This document shows positions 33,349 to 44,034 of a DNA stretch of 64,000 nt, piece after piece (position 1 is the stretch's first letter; each line of letters begins with the position of its first letter). The position numbers and the translations under genes are program-made. The stretch spans positions 2,157,297 to 2,221,296 of the forward strand of contig NZ_CP019936.1 of the NCBI RefSeq assembly GCF_002009425.1. Direction: 5' to 3'. Under the pieces are notes generated by a model. The model had not been told where the DNA came from. It saw only the letters and a list, made by a program, of their open reading frames with translations, and made no database searches. This DNA comes from Thiosocius teredinicola (GTDB taxonomy: Bacteria; Pseudomonadota; Gammaproteobacteria; Chromatiales; Chromatiaceae).

Positions 33349-34890
33349 TTGACCGAATCTGATTCAATGATTGGCCAACGTTGGCGTGCCACGGTGGTTG
33401 GCGCAGCGGTGGTGTTCGTGGCCTTGGTGGCGCTGTTCTGGCCCACGGTCACCAGCATGGTGCACACCTGGTACCACTTCGAAACCTACACCCATGGATT
33501 CTTGATCCTACCGATTTCGCTTTGGTTGGTTTGGCAGAAAAGGCGTCATCTGGCGGCGTTTACACCCCAACCCATGCCGGGCCTGCTGGTGTTCGCGCTG
33601 GGCGCCCTGCTGTTGTGGGCAATGGCCAAGTTGATCGGTGTATTAGTCGTCGAGCAGCTGGCGTTCGTTGCGCTGCTGATCATCGCGCTTGCCAGTGTTC
33701 TTGGCTGGCAGGTAGCGAAGTTCCTGACTTTTCCTCTGTTGTTTTTATTCTTCGCGGTACCGATGGGCGAAGACCTGGTGCCTCCGATGATGGAGTTCAC
33801 CGCGACTTTCACCGTTGAGGCATTGAAGCTGACCGGCATCCCCGTCTACAGAGAGGGCCTCTGGTTCTCGCTGCCTAGCGGGAACTGGTCGGTCGTTGAG
33901 GCATGCAGCGGCGTTCGCTACCTGATTGCCTCGATCACGCTCGGCTTCATGTACGCGTACATCACCTATCACACCCTGTGGAAACGCCTGTTGTTCATTG
34001 CGATGTCGGCGATCGTGCCGATTCTGGCGAACGGCTTGCGTGCCTTTATGATCGTGATGATCGGCCATATGAGCGAAATGGAATACGCAACCGGCATCGA
34101 TCATCTGATTTATGGTTGGGTGTTCTTCGGCGTCGTGATGTTTATCCTGTTTTGGATCGGTTCGTTCTGGCAGGAAGATCAAGAGCCACCGGCATTCGTG
34201 CCGCCACGGCGTGAGATGAGCACGGCCTCGGTCGGCAATCACGTGACGGTGGTGGTGGTTGTACTGTTGCTGGTTTCATCCGGTGTGGTCTGGGGAACCT
34301 GGAAGGCGAGCAACGTCGATGTCGTGATCGCCAAACCGTTGTCCCCTCCGGCGGGAGTGGATGGTTGGAGCTTGTCGGAAGAGCCGGTCGCCTGGGCATC
34401 TTTGCATCAACCCACCGAGCAGACGATCAGTGCAAGATACAACCATGGCGAAGCCGTCGTGCAGTTGTACGTCGCATTGTTTCCACAGCAACGCCAAGGC
34501 AGCGAAGCGATCAACCAGGCGAACGATATCGCCGAAGAGGTGATGCGACGCTCGGAGCGGCGCAAGCGGGCCGTTGATCTTGGCGGCAAGCAAGTTGTAG
34601 TCAACCAGGCCAAGACCATCGTGTCTGATGGCACTACGCACTACGATCATATGGTGTGGCAGTGGTATCGGGTAGCGGGGCGCAGCCTGACCAACCGCTA
34701 CGAAGGCAAAGCCTGGGAAGCGGTCGCGCGGATTTACCCCGGTCGTTCCGATGGTGCCTGGATTGCGATCACGACGCCTGCGGATGCGCAAGACCTCGCG
34801 GCCTCGCGGCAAACGCTGGCGAGGTTCGCGAGTGCCATGGCGCCCGAGATCGATCGGGTGATCGACGAAACGCTGGGACAAGACGACTGA
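33349..34890 (+). CDS. xrtA: exosortase A with C-terminal EpsI domain
   Basis: A 513-residue inner-membrane protein. Residues about 1-290 are the exosortase with eight or so hydrophobic segments and the catalytic residues Cys in VVEACSGVRYL, Arg in NGLRAFMIV and His in GIDHLIYGW. Residues about 300-513 form the periplasmic EpsI/DUF3485 domain. Exosortase A cleaves proteins with a PEP-CTERM tail. No PEP-CTERM substrate gene is in this window. TTG at 33349 has AAGGAAG at a good distance; ATG at 33367 is an alternative. Confidence 0.93.
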   Translation: MTESDSMIGQRWRATVVGAAVVFVALVALFWPTVTSMVHTWYHFETYTHGFLILPISLWLVWQKRRHLAAFTPQPMPGLLVFALGALLLWAMAKLIGVLVVEQLAFVALLIIALASVLGWQVAKFLTFPLLFLFFAVPMGEDLVPPMMEFTATFTVEALKLTGIPVYREGLWFSLPSGNWSVVEACSGVRYLIASITLGFMYAYITYHTLWKRLLFIAMSAIVPILANGLRAFMIVMIGHMSEMEYATGIDHLIYGWVFFGVVMFILFWIGSFWQEDQEPPAFVPPRREMSTASVGNHVTVVVVVLLLVSSGVVWGTWKASNVDVVIAKPLSPPAGVDGWSLSEEPVAWASLHQPTEQTISARYNHGEAVVQLYVALFPQQRQGSEAINQANDIAEEVMRRSERRKRAVDLGGKQVVVNQAKTIVSDGTTHYDHMVWQWYRVAGRSLTNRYEGKAWEAVARIYPGRSDGAWIAITTPADAQDLAASRQTLARFASAMAPEIDRVIDETLGQDD

Positions 34891-34900
34891 CGAGGTTGGT

Positions 34901-36793
34901 ATGTGTGGTCTTGTAGGGATCTTCGATACGCGTTCGCGGCGTGACATCGATCGCGCGCTGCTCGAGCGCATGAATGAACGCCAGTTCCATCGCGGGCCCG
35001 ACGAGGGCGGCCTGCATCTGGAGCCGGGCGTCGGCCTGGGTCATCGGCGCCTGTCGATCATTGATTTGTCGAGTGGGCAGCAGCCGCTGTTTAACGAAGA
35101 TCAGACCGTGGTCGTCGTGTACAACGGTGAGATCTACAACTTCGGCGGGTTGGCCGAAGAGCTCAAGGCGCTAGGCCACACGTTCCGCACGCATTGCGAC
35201 ACCGAGGTGATCGTCCATGCCTGGGAAGAGTGGGGCGAGGATTGCGTCAATCGGTTCCGCGGCATGTTCGCATTCGCGTTGTGGGACCGAAACCGTGAAC
35301 AGCTTTTTCTTGCGCGCGATCGCCTCGGCATCAAGCCGCTCTACTACAGTCTGTTGCCGAACGGTGAGCTGGTGTTCGGATCGGAACTCAAGGCGATGAA
35401 GGAACATCCTCAGCTCAGTCGAACGATCGATGAGCACGCGGTCGAAGACTATTTTGCGCTCGGTTATGTTCCAGAGCCGCGCAGCATCTATCGCGATACT
35501 TACAAACTGCGCCCCGGTCATACCCTGTTGCTCAATCGTGGCGACGCCAAGCTGGTGCAGAAAGCCTACTGGGACGTGCCGTTTGCGATGCTGGGCACGC
35601 CGATGTCGCTGGAGCAGGCGGAGGCGGAACTGGTCGAACGTATGCGCGAAGCGGTCGATATCCGCTTGATTGCCGAAGTGTCGCTGGGTGCCTTTCTGTC
35701 GGGCGGTGTCGATTCCAGCAGCGTTGTCGCCATGATGGCGCAAGTCAGCCCCGACCCGGTCAATACCTGCTCGATAGCCTTCGGCGAAGCGGAATACAAC
35801 GAAGCCGAGTATGCGGCGGCGGTCGCCGAGAAGTTCGGCTGCAATCATCACGTTGGTCGTGTCGATCCGGATGATCACTCGTTGATCGATCTGTTGGCGG
35901 GCTTGTATGACGAACCCTTTGCCGACAGTTCGGCGATGCCGACTTACCGCGTATGTGAGTTGGCGAAACGCGACGTTACCGTCGTGCTGTCGGGCGACGG
36001 TGGCGACGAGAACCTCGCTGGCTACCGTCGATATGGTCAGCACCTCGATGATCTGGCGACGAAAGCGAAGATGCCGGCGGCGATGCGCAGCCTGCTGGGC
36101 GCCGTGGGGAGTCTTTACCCGGACACACCTTCATTGCCCCGTGCTTTGCAGCGCCGCCAAGGGCTTATCTCGATGGGGCAAGACCCGGTAGCGAGCTTCT
36201 TCGACATCAACGCGGTCATCAAGCAGGACCTGCGCCACCGCTTGTTCAGCGATAGTTTCAAGCGCCGCCTGCACGGCTACGATGCGGTCGAGGTATTTCG
36301 CGAGCACGCCAAAGCAGCGCCGACCGATGACCCGCTGTCGCTTGCTCAGTACCTCGACCTGAAAACTTACCTGCCGGGCGACATCCTGACCAAGGTCGAT
36401 CGGGCCAGCATGGCGCACGCATTGGAAGTGCGCGTGCCCTTACTCGATCACAAGCTGGTGGAGTGGATTTCCGGTCTACCGGTCGATCTGAAGCGGCGCA
36501 ATGGTGAAGGCAAGTACCTGCTCAAGAAGTCCATGGAGCGCTACCTGCCGCACGACATCCTGTACCGGCCGAAAAAGGGTTTTGCGGTGCCTCTCGCGCA
36601 ATGGTTCAGGGGGCCGTTGCGTCAGCGCTTGCAGAACGCCTTGAACAGCGACGTGCTGCATGGGGCCGGAGTATTTGACCGCCGAGGATTGCAACGCCTG
36701 TTCGAAGAGCATGACCGTGGACAACGCGACTGGAGTACGCCGTTGTGGTCGATCCTGATGTTCGAGGCCTTCCTGCAGGCTGAAGCTGCGTAG
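34901..36793 (+). CDS. XrtA-associated amidotransferase (asparagine synthase-like)
   Basis: A 630-residue glutamine-dependent amidotransferase. It begins MCGLVGIF, so Cys2 is the class II glutaminase nucleophile after Met removal. The synthase domain has the PP-loop LSGGVDSSSVVAMM near residue 265 and SGDGGDENLAGYRR. Such genes close many exosortase A loci (TIGR03108-like) and are thought to modify the polymer or its substrate. It starts 10 bases after xrtA and is the last gene of the operon. Confidence 0.92.
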   Translation: MCGLVGIFDTRSRRDIDRALLERMNERQFHRGPDEGGLHLEPGVGLGHRRLSIIDLSSGQQPLFNEDQTVVVVYNGEIYNFGGLAEELKALGHTFRTHCDTEVIVHAWEEWGEDCVNRFRGMFAFALWDRNREQLFLARDRLGIKPLYYSLLPNGELVFGSELKAMKEHPQLSRTIDEHAVEDYFALGYVPEPRSIYRDTYKLRPGHTLLLNRGDAKLVQKAYWDVPFAMLGTPMSLEQAEAELVERMREAVDIRLIAEVSLGAFLSGGVDSSSVVAMMAQVSPDPVNTCSIAFGEAEYNEAEYAAAVAEKFGCNHHVGRVDPDDHSLIDLLAGLYDEPFADSSAMPTYRVCELAKRDVTVVLSGDGGDENLAGYRRYGQHLDDLATKAKMPAAMRSLLGAVGSLYPDTPSLPRALQRRQGLISMGQDPVASFFDINAVIKQDLRHRLFSDSFKRRLHGYDAVEVFREHAKAAPTDDPLSLAQYLDLKTYLPGDILTKVDRASMAHALEVRVPLLDHKLVEWISGLPVDLKRRNGEGKYLLKKSMERYLPHDILYRPKKGFAVPLAQWFRGPLRQRLQNALNSDVLHGAGVFDRRGLQRLFEEHDRGQRDWSTPLWSILMFEAFLQAEAA

Positions 36794-36934
36794 ACCGGCT
36801 GGCGACAGACGCCAAGATCGCGCGGTTGCACAGCGGAAGGTTCGGTGATGCCGGGCGATGTGGTGTGCCCGGCTCGTATCTTGAAAGCGCCGCGCCTTAT
36901 TCCTGATCCCAATCCTTAATAACTCGAGCCGCTT

Positions 36935-37513
36935 TTACGGAAGCGCGACGCCTTCGTTGCCCAGCATTTCGATCAGCAAGATCATCGGCAGGCCGATCAG
37001 GCTGTTGGGGTCGCGCCCGTCAAGTCTTGAGAACAGGGTGATCCCATAGCCTTCGGATTTGAAACTGCCGGCGCAGTTGAAGGGGCGCTCGTGGTCGACA
37101 TAGCGTTCAATCTGCGACGTCGTCAGATCGCGAAAATGCACGTCGAAGGGCTCTACCTCGACCTGCGCCCGGCCACTGCTGGCATTCAGCAGGCACAATC
37201 CGGTGTGAAAAGTCACCGTCTTGCCCGACGACGCGCTCAGCTGGCGGATTGCATTGTCGCGATCTCCCGGTTTGCCCAGAATCTCGCCGTCGACGCAGGC
37301 GACCTGGTCGGAGCCGATGATCAGCGCATCGGGATGGCGATCCGCCACAGCGCGCGCTTTGGCGTCCGCCAGTCGTCTGACCAGCGCGGGTGGCGATTCG
37401 CCGTTGCGACGGGTCTCGTCAGTTTCGGGCGAATCGGTGGTGAAGGGCAGAGTGAGCTTTTCCAACAACGCGCGGCGGAACGGCGAGGTCGAAGCCAGTA
37501 CCAGGGGCTGCAT
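36935..37513 (-). CDS. Maf-family nucleotide pyrophosphatase, YceF type
   Basis: A 192-residue cytoplasmic protein that hydrolyses modified nucleoside triphosphates; E. coli YceF prefers 7-methyl-GTP. The family start [15 protein letters not shown], the segment SPETDETRR, the catalytic [12 protein letters not shown] and the C-terminal [12 protein letters not shown] are all present. In E. coli the related gene lies beside yceD-rpmF; here it is 3.7 kb away, with oadGAB between. Confidence 0.92.
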   Translation of the reverse strand: MQPLVLASTSPFRRALLEKLTLPFTTDSPETDETRRNGESPPALVRRLADAKARAVADRHPDALIIGSDQVACVDGEILGKPGDRDNAIRQLSASSGKTVTFHTGLCLLNASSGRAQVEVEPFDVHFRDLTTSQIERYVDHERPFNCAGSFKSEGYGITLFSRLDGRDPNSLIGLPMILLIEMLGNEGVALP

Positions 37514-37762
37514 GATTTCTTTCGAAAGTTCCGATAGTTAGCAGAGCTTGGCCGGCTGTGCCGGCCGCCGTGCGCAGTGTAACAAATCGTCGTCGGTCGG
37601 CGACCTCAATACATAGCAATTGATTTCCTCAATACCCGAACGGGCCGTTCTTCCATTAGAATGCGGCGCTCAGACTGCGCCCGGTCGTGGCCTCGCTCAA
37701 TGATGGCTACGTGTGACAGGGATAAAAACGAAGGCGCGGATATCGCAACCGGAGGTCACTGA

Positions 37763-38005
37763 GTGGATACCAATCTGCTGCTTCAGGGTACGGAACTGAT
37801 GGTGCTCGGCATGGGCATCGTTTTCGGCTTTCTCACCGTCCTGGTGTTCACGCTCCGTGGCATGTCGTATCTTGCCGATCGCTTGGGGCAACCTGAGGAA
37901 GCAGCGGAAGCTACCCCGTTGCCGATCGATGTGTCGGACAATCGCCAACTGGTTGCCGTGATTTCTGCCGCAATTTCCCGTTACCGCGCATCCCGCGCCG
38001 GTTGA
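37763..38005 (+). CDS. oadG: oxaloacetate decarboxylase gamma subunit (OadG)
   Basis: An 80-residue protein with one N-terminal membrane helix (ELMVLGMGIVFGFLTVLVFT) and a polar tail, the layout of OadG, which anchors and assembles the sodium-pumping decarboxylase. GTG at 37763 has GGAGGT upstream. It is first in oadGAB. Confidence 0.9.
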   Translation: MDTNLLLQGTELMVLGMGIVFGFLTVLVFTLRGMSYLADRLGQPEEAAEATPLPIDVSDNRQLVAVISAAISRYRASRAG

Positions 38006-38041
38006 GACGGCTCTATTTTCAATCAGGAATAAGACGTTTCC

Positions 38042-39847
38042 ATGACCACGAATAAGCTCGCCATCACCGACGTCGTCCTGCGCGACGCCCACCAGTCCCT
38101 GTTTGCCACGCGATTGCGCCTGGAAGACATGCTGCCGATCGCCGAGAAACTCGACAAAGTCGGTTTCTGGTCGCTCGAAACCTGGGGTGGCGCAACGTTC
38201 GACGCCTGTATCCGCTTCCTCGGCGAAGACCCGTGGGAGCGTTTGCGCGCGTTGAAAAAGGCCATGCCGAACACGCCGATGCAGATGCTGTTCCGCGCCC
38301 AGAATATCCTCGGCTATCGTCACTATGCGGACGACGTGGTCGAACGCTTCGTCGAGCGTGCCGCCGACAACGGTATGGACGTGTTCCGCATTTTCGATGC
38401 GATGAACGACCTGCGCAATTTCGAAACTGCGGTCAAATCAACCCTCAAGGTTGGCAAGCATGCGCAGGGTGCGATGTCGTACACCGTGAGCCCTGTCCAC
38501 AATCTGCAGTACTGGCTGGATATGGCCAAAGGGCTCGAAGACCTGGGTTGCAATTCGATCTGCATCAAGGACATGGCGGGTCTGTTGACGCCCTACGATG
38601 GCTTCGAGCTGATCTCCCGCTTGAAAGAAACGGTGGCCGTGCCGATCGCACTGCACTCCCATGCGACGACCGGTATGAGCACCACCACGCACATCAAGGC
38701 CGCGGAGGCGGGTGTCGACATGGTCGATACCGCGATCTCTTCAATGTCGATGACCTATGCGCATTCGGCGACCGAGTCGATCGTCGCCATTCTGCAGGGC
38801 CAGGAGCGCGACACCGGCCTGGATATCAACCTGCTCGAAGAGATCGCAGCGTATTTCCGCAATGTGCGGAAGAAATATGCCAAATTCGAGGGTTCACTGC
38901 GTGGCGTGGATTCACGCATCCTGGTCGCCCAGGTGCCCGGCGGCATGCTGACCAACATGGAGAACCAACTCCGTGAGCAGGGCGCGGCCGACCGGATGGA
39001 TGACGTGCTTGAGGAAATTCCACGTGTACGCAAAGACTTAGGCTACATTCCTCTAGTAACACCTACCTCACAGATCGTCGGCACGCAGGCCGTGCTGAAC
39101 GTACTCACAGGCGAACGCTATAAGAACATCACCAAAGAAACCGCCGGCGTGCTGCGCGGTGAATACGGCGCGTCGCCGGCGCCGGTCGATGCCGAGTTGC
39201 AGCAGCGCGTGCTCGAAGACGGCCAGGAGCCGATCACCTGCCGACCGGCCGATCTGATCGAAGCCGAGGTCGACAAGCTGACCGACGAGTTTCGCAAGCT
39301 GGCGGATGAGAAGGGTATACGGGTTGCCGACGCCGAGATCGACGATGTACTAACGTATGCGCTGTTCCCGCAGATCGGTCTTAAATTTCTCGAGAATCGC
39401 GACAACCCGGATGCATTTGAGCCTGCGCCGGGCACAGAGCCGGCACCTGCCGCGCAAGCGGCGCCAACCGCTGCTGCTCCGGCTGCCGCCGGCGTGGCTG
39501 AGTCTTACAACGTGACCGTCGACGGTCGCACCTATCAGGTGGTTGTCGCACCGGGTGGCGAAGTGACCCATGTGCAACACGCGCCGACGCCTGCGGCATC
39601 GGCTGCCGCCCCGGCACCCACTGCCGGAGGAGTGGCGCGCAATGTGCCGGCACCGTTGGCCGGGAACATCTTCCGCGTGAATGTCGCGGCCGGGCAGGCA
39701 GTGAAGTCGGGTGACGTGATCATGATCCTCGAGGCCATGAAAATGGAAACCGAGGTCCGCTCGCCCGAGGCCGGTGTGGTTCAGGCGGTGTTGGTCAAAG
39801 AAGGCGATGCCGTCCAGGTCGGTGACGTCCTGCTGACGTTGAGTTAA
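38042..39847 (+). CDS. oadA: oxaloacetate decarboxylase alpha subunit
   Basis: A 601-residue biotin enzyme that transfers the carboxyl group of oxaloacetate to biotin. The carboxyltransferase domain (residues 1-470) has the metal site [16 protein letters not shown] and the lysine region in CIKDMAGLL. An Ala/Pro linker follows, with a biotinyl domain at the end, EAMKMETEV, biotinylated on Lys. It acts on the cytoplasmic side of the membrane with oadB and oadG. Confidence 0.96.
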   Translation: MTTNKLAITDVVLRDAHQSLFATRLRLEDMLPIAEKLDKVGFWSLETWGGATFDACIRFLGEDPWERLRALKKAMPNTPMQMLFRAQNILGYRHYADDVVERFVERAADNGMDVFRIFDAMNDLRNFETAVKSTLKVGKHAQGAMSYTVSPVHNLQYWLDMAKGLEDLGCNSICIKDMAGLLTPYDGFELISRLKETVAVPIALHSHATTGMSTTTHIKAAEAGVDMVDTAISSMSMTYAHSATESIVAILQGQERDTGLDINLLEEIAAYFRNVRKKYAKFEGSLRGVDSRILVAQVPGGMLTNMENQLREQGAADRMDDVLEEIPRVRKDLGYIPLVTPTSQIVGTQAVLNVLTGERYKNITKETAGVLRGEYGASPAPVDAELQQRVLEDGQEPITCRPADLIEAEVDKLTDEFRKLADEKGIRVADAEIDDVLTYALFPQIGLKFLENRDNPDAFEPAPGTEPAPAAQAAPTAAAPAAAGVAESYNVTVDGRTYQVVVAPGGEVTHVQHAPTPAASAAAPAPTAGGVARNVPAPLAGNIFRVNVAAGQAVKSGDVIMILEAMKMETEVRSPEAGVVQAVLVKEGDAVQVGDVLLTLS

Positions 39848-39852
39848 TCGCC

Positions 39853-41151
39853 ATGATGGAGAACGGTTTCGAAGCCCTGTGGCTGTCCATGGGGATAGCC
39901 AACCTCGAGTGGGGCCAGCTGCTGATGGTCATGGTCGGCGGCCTGTTGATCTTTCTGGCGATCCGTAAAGGGTTCGAGCCGCTGCTGTTGTTGCCCATCG
40001 GTTTCGGCTGCATCCTGGCGAACGTGCCGGTAGCGGGGCTCGCTGAAGACGGTATCGGTCAGTTGCTTTTGGCGGGCGATGCGGGGCATCTGCAGCAGCT
40101 TGCGGATATGCTGGGCGTCTCTGCGGCCGAAGTCGCCGATAAGGCGAAGCACTTGTCCGGCGCGGCACTGAGTGACGCCAAGATGCTCGCCCACAACCTC
40201 GGCTACGAGCCGGGCATGTTGTACCAATTTTATGCAGTGGCCATCGGCTCGGGTGTGGCGCCGTTGCTGATCTTCATGGGTGTCGGTGCATTGACCGATT
40301 TCAGCGCCCTGATCGCCAAACCGAGCACCTTGCTGCTGGGCGCTGCGGCGCAGTTCGGCATATTCACTACGCTGATCGGTGCGCTGGCGCTGAATGTCGT
40401 GCCCGGCTTCGACTTCACGCTGGCAGATGCCTCGGCGATCGCCATCATCGGCGGCGCCGACGGTCCGACCGCGATCTTCCTTGCATCCAAGCTTGCCCCG
40501 GATCTGCTCGGAGCCATTGCCGTAGCGGCATATTCCTATATGGCGTTGGTGCCGATCATCCAGCCGCCGATCATGAAGGCGCTGACCAGCGAATCCGAGC
40601 GCCAGGTCGAGATGCAGCAGCTGCGACCTGTGAGCAAGCTGGAAAAGATCATGTTCCCGATGACCGTACTGCTGCTGTGTCTGCTGTTCCTACCGTCGGC
40701 GGCGCCGCTGATCGGGATGCTGACGTTCGGCAACCTGCTGCGCGAATCGGGTGTCGTCGACCGGCTGAGCAAGGCGGCGCAGAATGAGATCATCAACGCG
40801 GTGACCATCATTTTGGGTCTGTCGGTCGGGTCGAAACTGCAGGCGGACAAGTTCCTGAGCGTCGAAACCCTGGGTATCCTGGCACTGGGCGCGGTCGCGT
40901 TCTGCATTGGTACGGCCGCCGGGGTGCTGATGGGCAAGGTTATGCACCGGGTCTCCGGTGGCAAGGTCAACCCGCTGATCGGTGCTGCGGGTGTTTCGGC
41001 GGTGCCGATGGCCGCCCGCGTGGTCAACAAGGTGGGGCTCGAGGCGAACCATCATAATTTCCTGCTGATGCACGCCATGGGCCCGAACGTGGCCGGTGTG
41101 ATCGGTTCTGCGGTGGCCGCCGGCGTGCTGTTGGCCGTCGTGGGAGGCTGA
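39853..41151 (+). CDS. oadB: oxaloacetate decarboxylase beta subunit (sodium pump)
   Basis: A 432-residue inner-membrane protein with about nine or more hydrophobic segments. It carries the conserved [19 protein letters not shown] region, which bears the sodium-binding aspartate, and [13 protein letters not shown] and [20 protein letters not shown] toward the C-terminus. It decarboxylates carboxybiotin and exports sodium ions. It starts six bases after oadA. Confidence 0.96.
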   Translation: MMENGFEALWLSMGIANLEWGQLLMVMVGGLLIFLAIRKGFEPLLLLPIGFGCILANVPVAGLAEDGIGQLLLAGDAGHLQQLADMLGVSAAEVADKAKHLSGAALSDAKMLAHNLGYEPGMLYQFYAVAIGSGVAPLLIFMGVGALTDFSALIAKPSTLLLGAAAQFGIFTTLIGALALNVVPGFDFTLADASAIAIIGGADGPTAIFLASKLAPDLLGAIAVAAYSYMALVPIIQPPIMKALTSESERQVEMQQLRPVSKLEKIMFPMTVLLLCLLFLPSAAPLIGMLTFGNLLRESGVVDRLSKAAQNEIINAVTIILGLSVGSKLQADKFLSVETLGILALGAVAFCIGTAAGVLMGKVMHRVSGGKVNPLIGAAGVSAVPMAARVVNKVGLEANHHNFLLMHAMGPNVAGVIGSAVAAGVLLAVVGG

Positions 41152-41231
41152 TTCCAGTCCAGCTTAAGCGCCCGTAATCCATAACATTTTCTGTTGCCTG
41201 ATTGCGCGGTTTTTCTTACAATCCCGCGCTT

Positions 41232-41774
41232 ATGTTGTCGCTTTTGCCCGACTACGCTGATCCGCTGCGACTGTGTGCGCTCGGAAAAGCCTATGAGGGT
41301 GCGATTTCGTTGGCAGACTTGCCTCGCCTCGCGCCGCTTTTGACTTCCACGGAAGGCGAAGCGGCGTTTGTGTTGGCGTTCGATAAAGATGACGAACGTC
41401 GGCCGGTGGTGCGGGTCAAGGTGCGGGCTGAATTGCCGGTGCAGTGTCAACGTTGTCTCGGAACCGTCGTTCAGCATGTAGACGAAGACTCCGTGCTGGT
41501 GGTGGTGAGTGGGCCCGATGAGGCCGACCGCCTGCCGGACGACGTGGACCCATTGCTGGTGGAAGATGAAAAACTGGCGTTGCGCGCGTTGATCGAGGAC
41601 GAACTGATCCTCGCGATACCGCCGGCACCGGTTCACGATCCGGCTGAGTGCACTGTCGATTTGGCGTCGGTTAACGCATCCGAAGAAGCCGAACAGGATG
41701 CCGTTCAAGAAGAGCGGCCTAATCCGTTCGCCGCGCTGGCCAACTGGCGAAGCGACGACAACAACCAAGACTAA
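41232..41774 (+). CDS. yceD: YceD (DUF177) 23S rRNA accumulation protein
   Basis: A 180-residue protein of the DUF177/YceD family, needed for normal 23S rRNA levels in E. coli and plants. It has the CxxC-type segment PVQCQRCLGTV and the acidic C-terminal part ending NPFAALANW. ATG at 41232 is chosen as an upstream frame start lies in the promoter area. It heads yceD-rpmF-plsX. Confidence 0.9.
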   Translation: MLSLLPDYADPLRLCALGKAYEGAISLADLPRLAPLLTSTEGEAAFVLAFDKDDERRPVVRVKVRAELPVQCQRCLGTVVQHVDEDSVLVVVSGPDEADRLPDDVDPLLVEDEKLALRALIEDELILAIPPAPVHDPAECTVDLASVNASEEAEQDAVQEERPNPFAALANWRSDDNNQD

Positions 41775-41795
41775 CGGTCTTTTTAGGAGACGAAC

Positions 41796-41966
41796 ATGGC
41801 GGTCCAGCAAAACCGGAAAACCCCTTCAAAGCGCGGCATGCGTCGTTCGCACGACTCGCTGAAACCTGAAACCCTCTCGATCGATCCGACCTCCGGTGAG
41901 ACCCACCTGCGTCACCACGTAAGCCCCGACGGCTTCTACCGCGGCCGCAAAGTCGTTGACAAGTAA
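41796..41966 (+). CDS. rpmF: 50S ribosomal protein L32
   Basis: A 56-residue basic protein, [20 protein letters not shown] at the start and YRGRKVV at the end, the L32 family signature without the cysteine zinc site. AGGAGA lies seven bases before the ATG. It sits between yceD and plsX as in nearly all gammaproteobacteria. Confidence 0.96.
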   Translation: MAVQQNRKTPSKRGMRRSHDSLKPETLSIDPTSGETHLRHHVSPDGFYRGRKVVDK

Positions 41967-42023
41967 ACAGCTTGCCATTCTGGCGGGCTGCTTTGTGAGT
42001 TTGGTAAACGGGCATCGGTCGGC

Positions 42024-43049
42024 GTGAGTTCTACGATCACGATCGCGCTCGATGCCATGGGTGGCGACCACGGTGCACGCGTGGTCGTGCCTGCGGCGTT
42101 GGGCTTTCTCGAGAAAGACAAAGATTGTCGCCTGGTGCTGGTGGGTCGCGAAGAGGTGATCAAGCAGTACCTGCCGCAAGGCCGTTTGCCTGATCGACTC
42201 AGCATCCACCACGCTACCCAGGAAGTCGCCATGGATGAGTTGCCGTCGCGCGCGCTGCGCGGCAAGAAAGACTCATCGATGCGGGTGGCGATCGATCTGG
42301 TCAAGGCAGGCGAAGCGGACGCCTGCGTCAGTGCGGGTAACACCGGCGCCCTGATGGCGACCGCGCGTTTCGTGCTCAAGACGCTGCCGCGCATCGATCG
42401 GCCTGCGATCATTACGGCGTTGCCGGGTGTCACCGGGCGGACCTGGGTGCTTGACCTGGGTGCCAACGTGGATTGTGAAGCCGAACACCTCTACCAGTTC
42501 GCGGTCATGGGCGCTGAGCTGGTGTCGGCCGTCGACGGCGTCGAGCGTCCTGCGGTCGGGCTGCTGAACATCGGCCAGGAAGAGATCAAAGGCAACGAGC
42601 AGGTAAAAGGTGCACACGAACTGCTCAGCGGCAGCGATCTGAACTATGTCGGCTATGTCGAGGGCGACGACATCTACCTGCGCGACAATCTCGACATCGT
42701 CGTGACCGACGGCTTCGTCGGCAATGTGGCGCTGAAGAACACCGAGGGTGTCGCCAAGCTGATCGGCCATTTCATGGCCGAGCAGTTTAAAAAGAACATT
42801 TTTACCAAGCTGTCGGGCCTGGTTGCACTGCCGGTGCTGCGTTCGCTGCGCCGACGCATCGACCCTCGTCGGTACAATGGCGCGCCGCTGATCGGTCTGC
42901 GCGGTATCGTCGTCAAGAGCCACGGCGGCGCAGATCAACTGGCGTTCGAAAACGCCATCTCGATCGCCAAGAAAGAGGTGCTGGCGGATGTCGCCACCCG
43001 CATCGAACAGAAAGTCGATCGCCAACTGAACATGTCGGCAAGCGCATGA
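42024..43049 (+). CDS. plsX: phosphate acyltransferase PlsX
   Basis: PlsX makes acyl-phosphate from acyl-ACP for phospholipid synthesis. The 341-residue protein has the family start [30 protein letters not shown], and the end with [16 protein letters not shown]. The start is GTG at 42024, with no better ATG at the N-terminus. It overlaps fabH by four bases. Confidence 0.96.
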   Translation: MSSTITIALDAMGGDHGARVVVPAALGFLEKDKDCRLVLVGREEVIKQYLPQGRLPDRLSIHHATQEVAMDELPSRALRGKKDSSMRVAIDLVKAGEADACVSAGNTGALMATARFVLKTLPRIDRPAIITALPGVTGRTWVLDLGANVDCEAEHLYQFAVMGAELVSAVDGVERPAVGLLNIGQEEIKGNEQVKGAHELLSGSDLNYVGYVEGDDIYLRDNLDIVVTDGFVGNVALKNTEGVAKLIGHFMAEQFKKNIFTKLSGLVALPVLRSLRRRIDPRRYNGAPLIGLRGIVVKSHGGADQLAFENAISIAKKEVLADVATRIEQKVDRQLNMSASA

Positions 43050-44023
43050 CGACATATGCCCGCATAGCCGGTACCGGCAGTTATCTGCCGCAGAAAGTTC
43101 TGACCAACAAAGATCTCGAGTCCATGGTTGATACGACCGATCAATGGATCCGGGAGCGCACTGGTATTCTCAAACGTCACATCGCGGCAGACGGCGAGAC
43201 GACCTGCGACCTGGCCGAACAGGCGGCCCGACACGCGATCGAGGCGGCCGGCAAATCCGCTGAAGATATCGATCTCATCGTGCTGGCCACGACCACGCCG
43301 GACAAGATTTTTCCCAGCACCGCGTGCCTGTTGCAACAGCGGTTGGATATTCACGGTTGCGCGGCGTTCGACGTGCAGGCCGTTTGTACCGGCTTTGTCT
43401 ATGCGCTCGGGGTTGCCGAAAAGTTCATCAAGACCGGCGCCGCACGTTGCGCCCTAGTGGTCGGTGCGGAAACCTTTTCGCGCGTGATCGATTGGACCGA
43501 TCGCGGTACCTGCGTGCTGTTCGGTGATGGGGCCGGGGCGGTCGTGATCGAGGCGTCAGACAAGGCGGGTATTCTGTCAACCCATCTGCACGCCGACGGC
43601 GCGTATGAAAACCTACTGCATGTGCCCGGTGGCGTCTCACGTGGCTTTGATATCGATGATATTGAAGGCGATCCGCACTTCACGCACATGAAGGGCAATG
43701 AAGTTTTCAAGATGGCGGTGAATACGCTGGGCCGCATCGTCGATGAGACACTTCACGCCAACGATATGAAAAAATCTGATGTGGATTGGCTGGTGCCGCA
43801 CCAGGCCAATATCCGCATCATCAACGCGACGGCGCGCAAGCTACAGATGTCGATGGACAAGGTAGTCGTGACCGTCGATCGGCACGGCAACACCTCGGCG
43901 GCGTCGGTGCCGCTGGCGCTGGATGCGGCCGTACGCGATGGTCGCATCCAACGTGATGAAGTCGTCTTGCTCGAGGCTTTCGGTGGCGGCTTCACCTGGG
44001 GTTCCGTGCTGCTCAAATACTAA
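43046..44023 (+). CDS. fabH: 3-oxoacyl-ACP synthase III
   Basis: FabH starts fatty-acid synthesis by condensing acetyl-CoA and malonyl-ACP. The 325-residue protein has the Cys-His-Asn triad: VCTGFVYAL (Cys near 113), PHQANIRI (His near 252), and the Asn in [11 protein letters not shown] (near 282). The C-terminal [10 protein letters not shown]-like glycine-rich end ([14 protein letters not shown]) is present. It lies between plsX and fabD in the usual order. Confidence 0.97.
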   Translation: MTTYARIAGTGSYLPQKVLTNKDLESMVDTTDQWIRERTGILKRHIAADGETTCDLAEQAARHAIEAAGKSAEDIDLIVLATTTPDKIFPSTACLLQQRLDIHGCAAFDVQAVCTGFVYALGVAEKFIKTGAARCALVVGAETFSRVIDWTDRGTCVLFGDGAGAVVIEASDKAGILSTHLHADGAYENLLHVPGGVSRGFDIDDIEGDPHFTHMKGNEVFKMAVNTLGRIVDETLHANDMKKSDVDWLVPHQANIRIINATARKLQMSMDKVVVTVDRHGNTSAASVPLALDAAVRDGRIQRDEVVLLEAFGGGFTWGSVLLKY

Positions 44024-44034
44024 GCAGACAGAGA

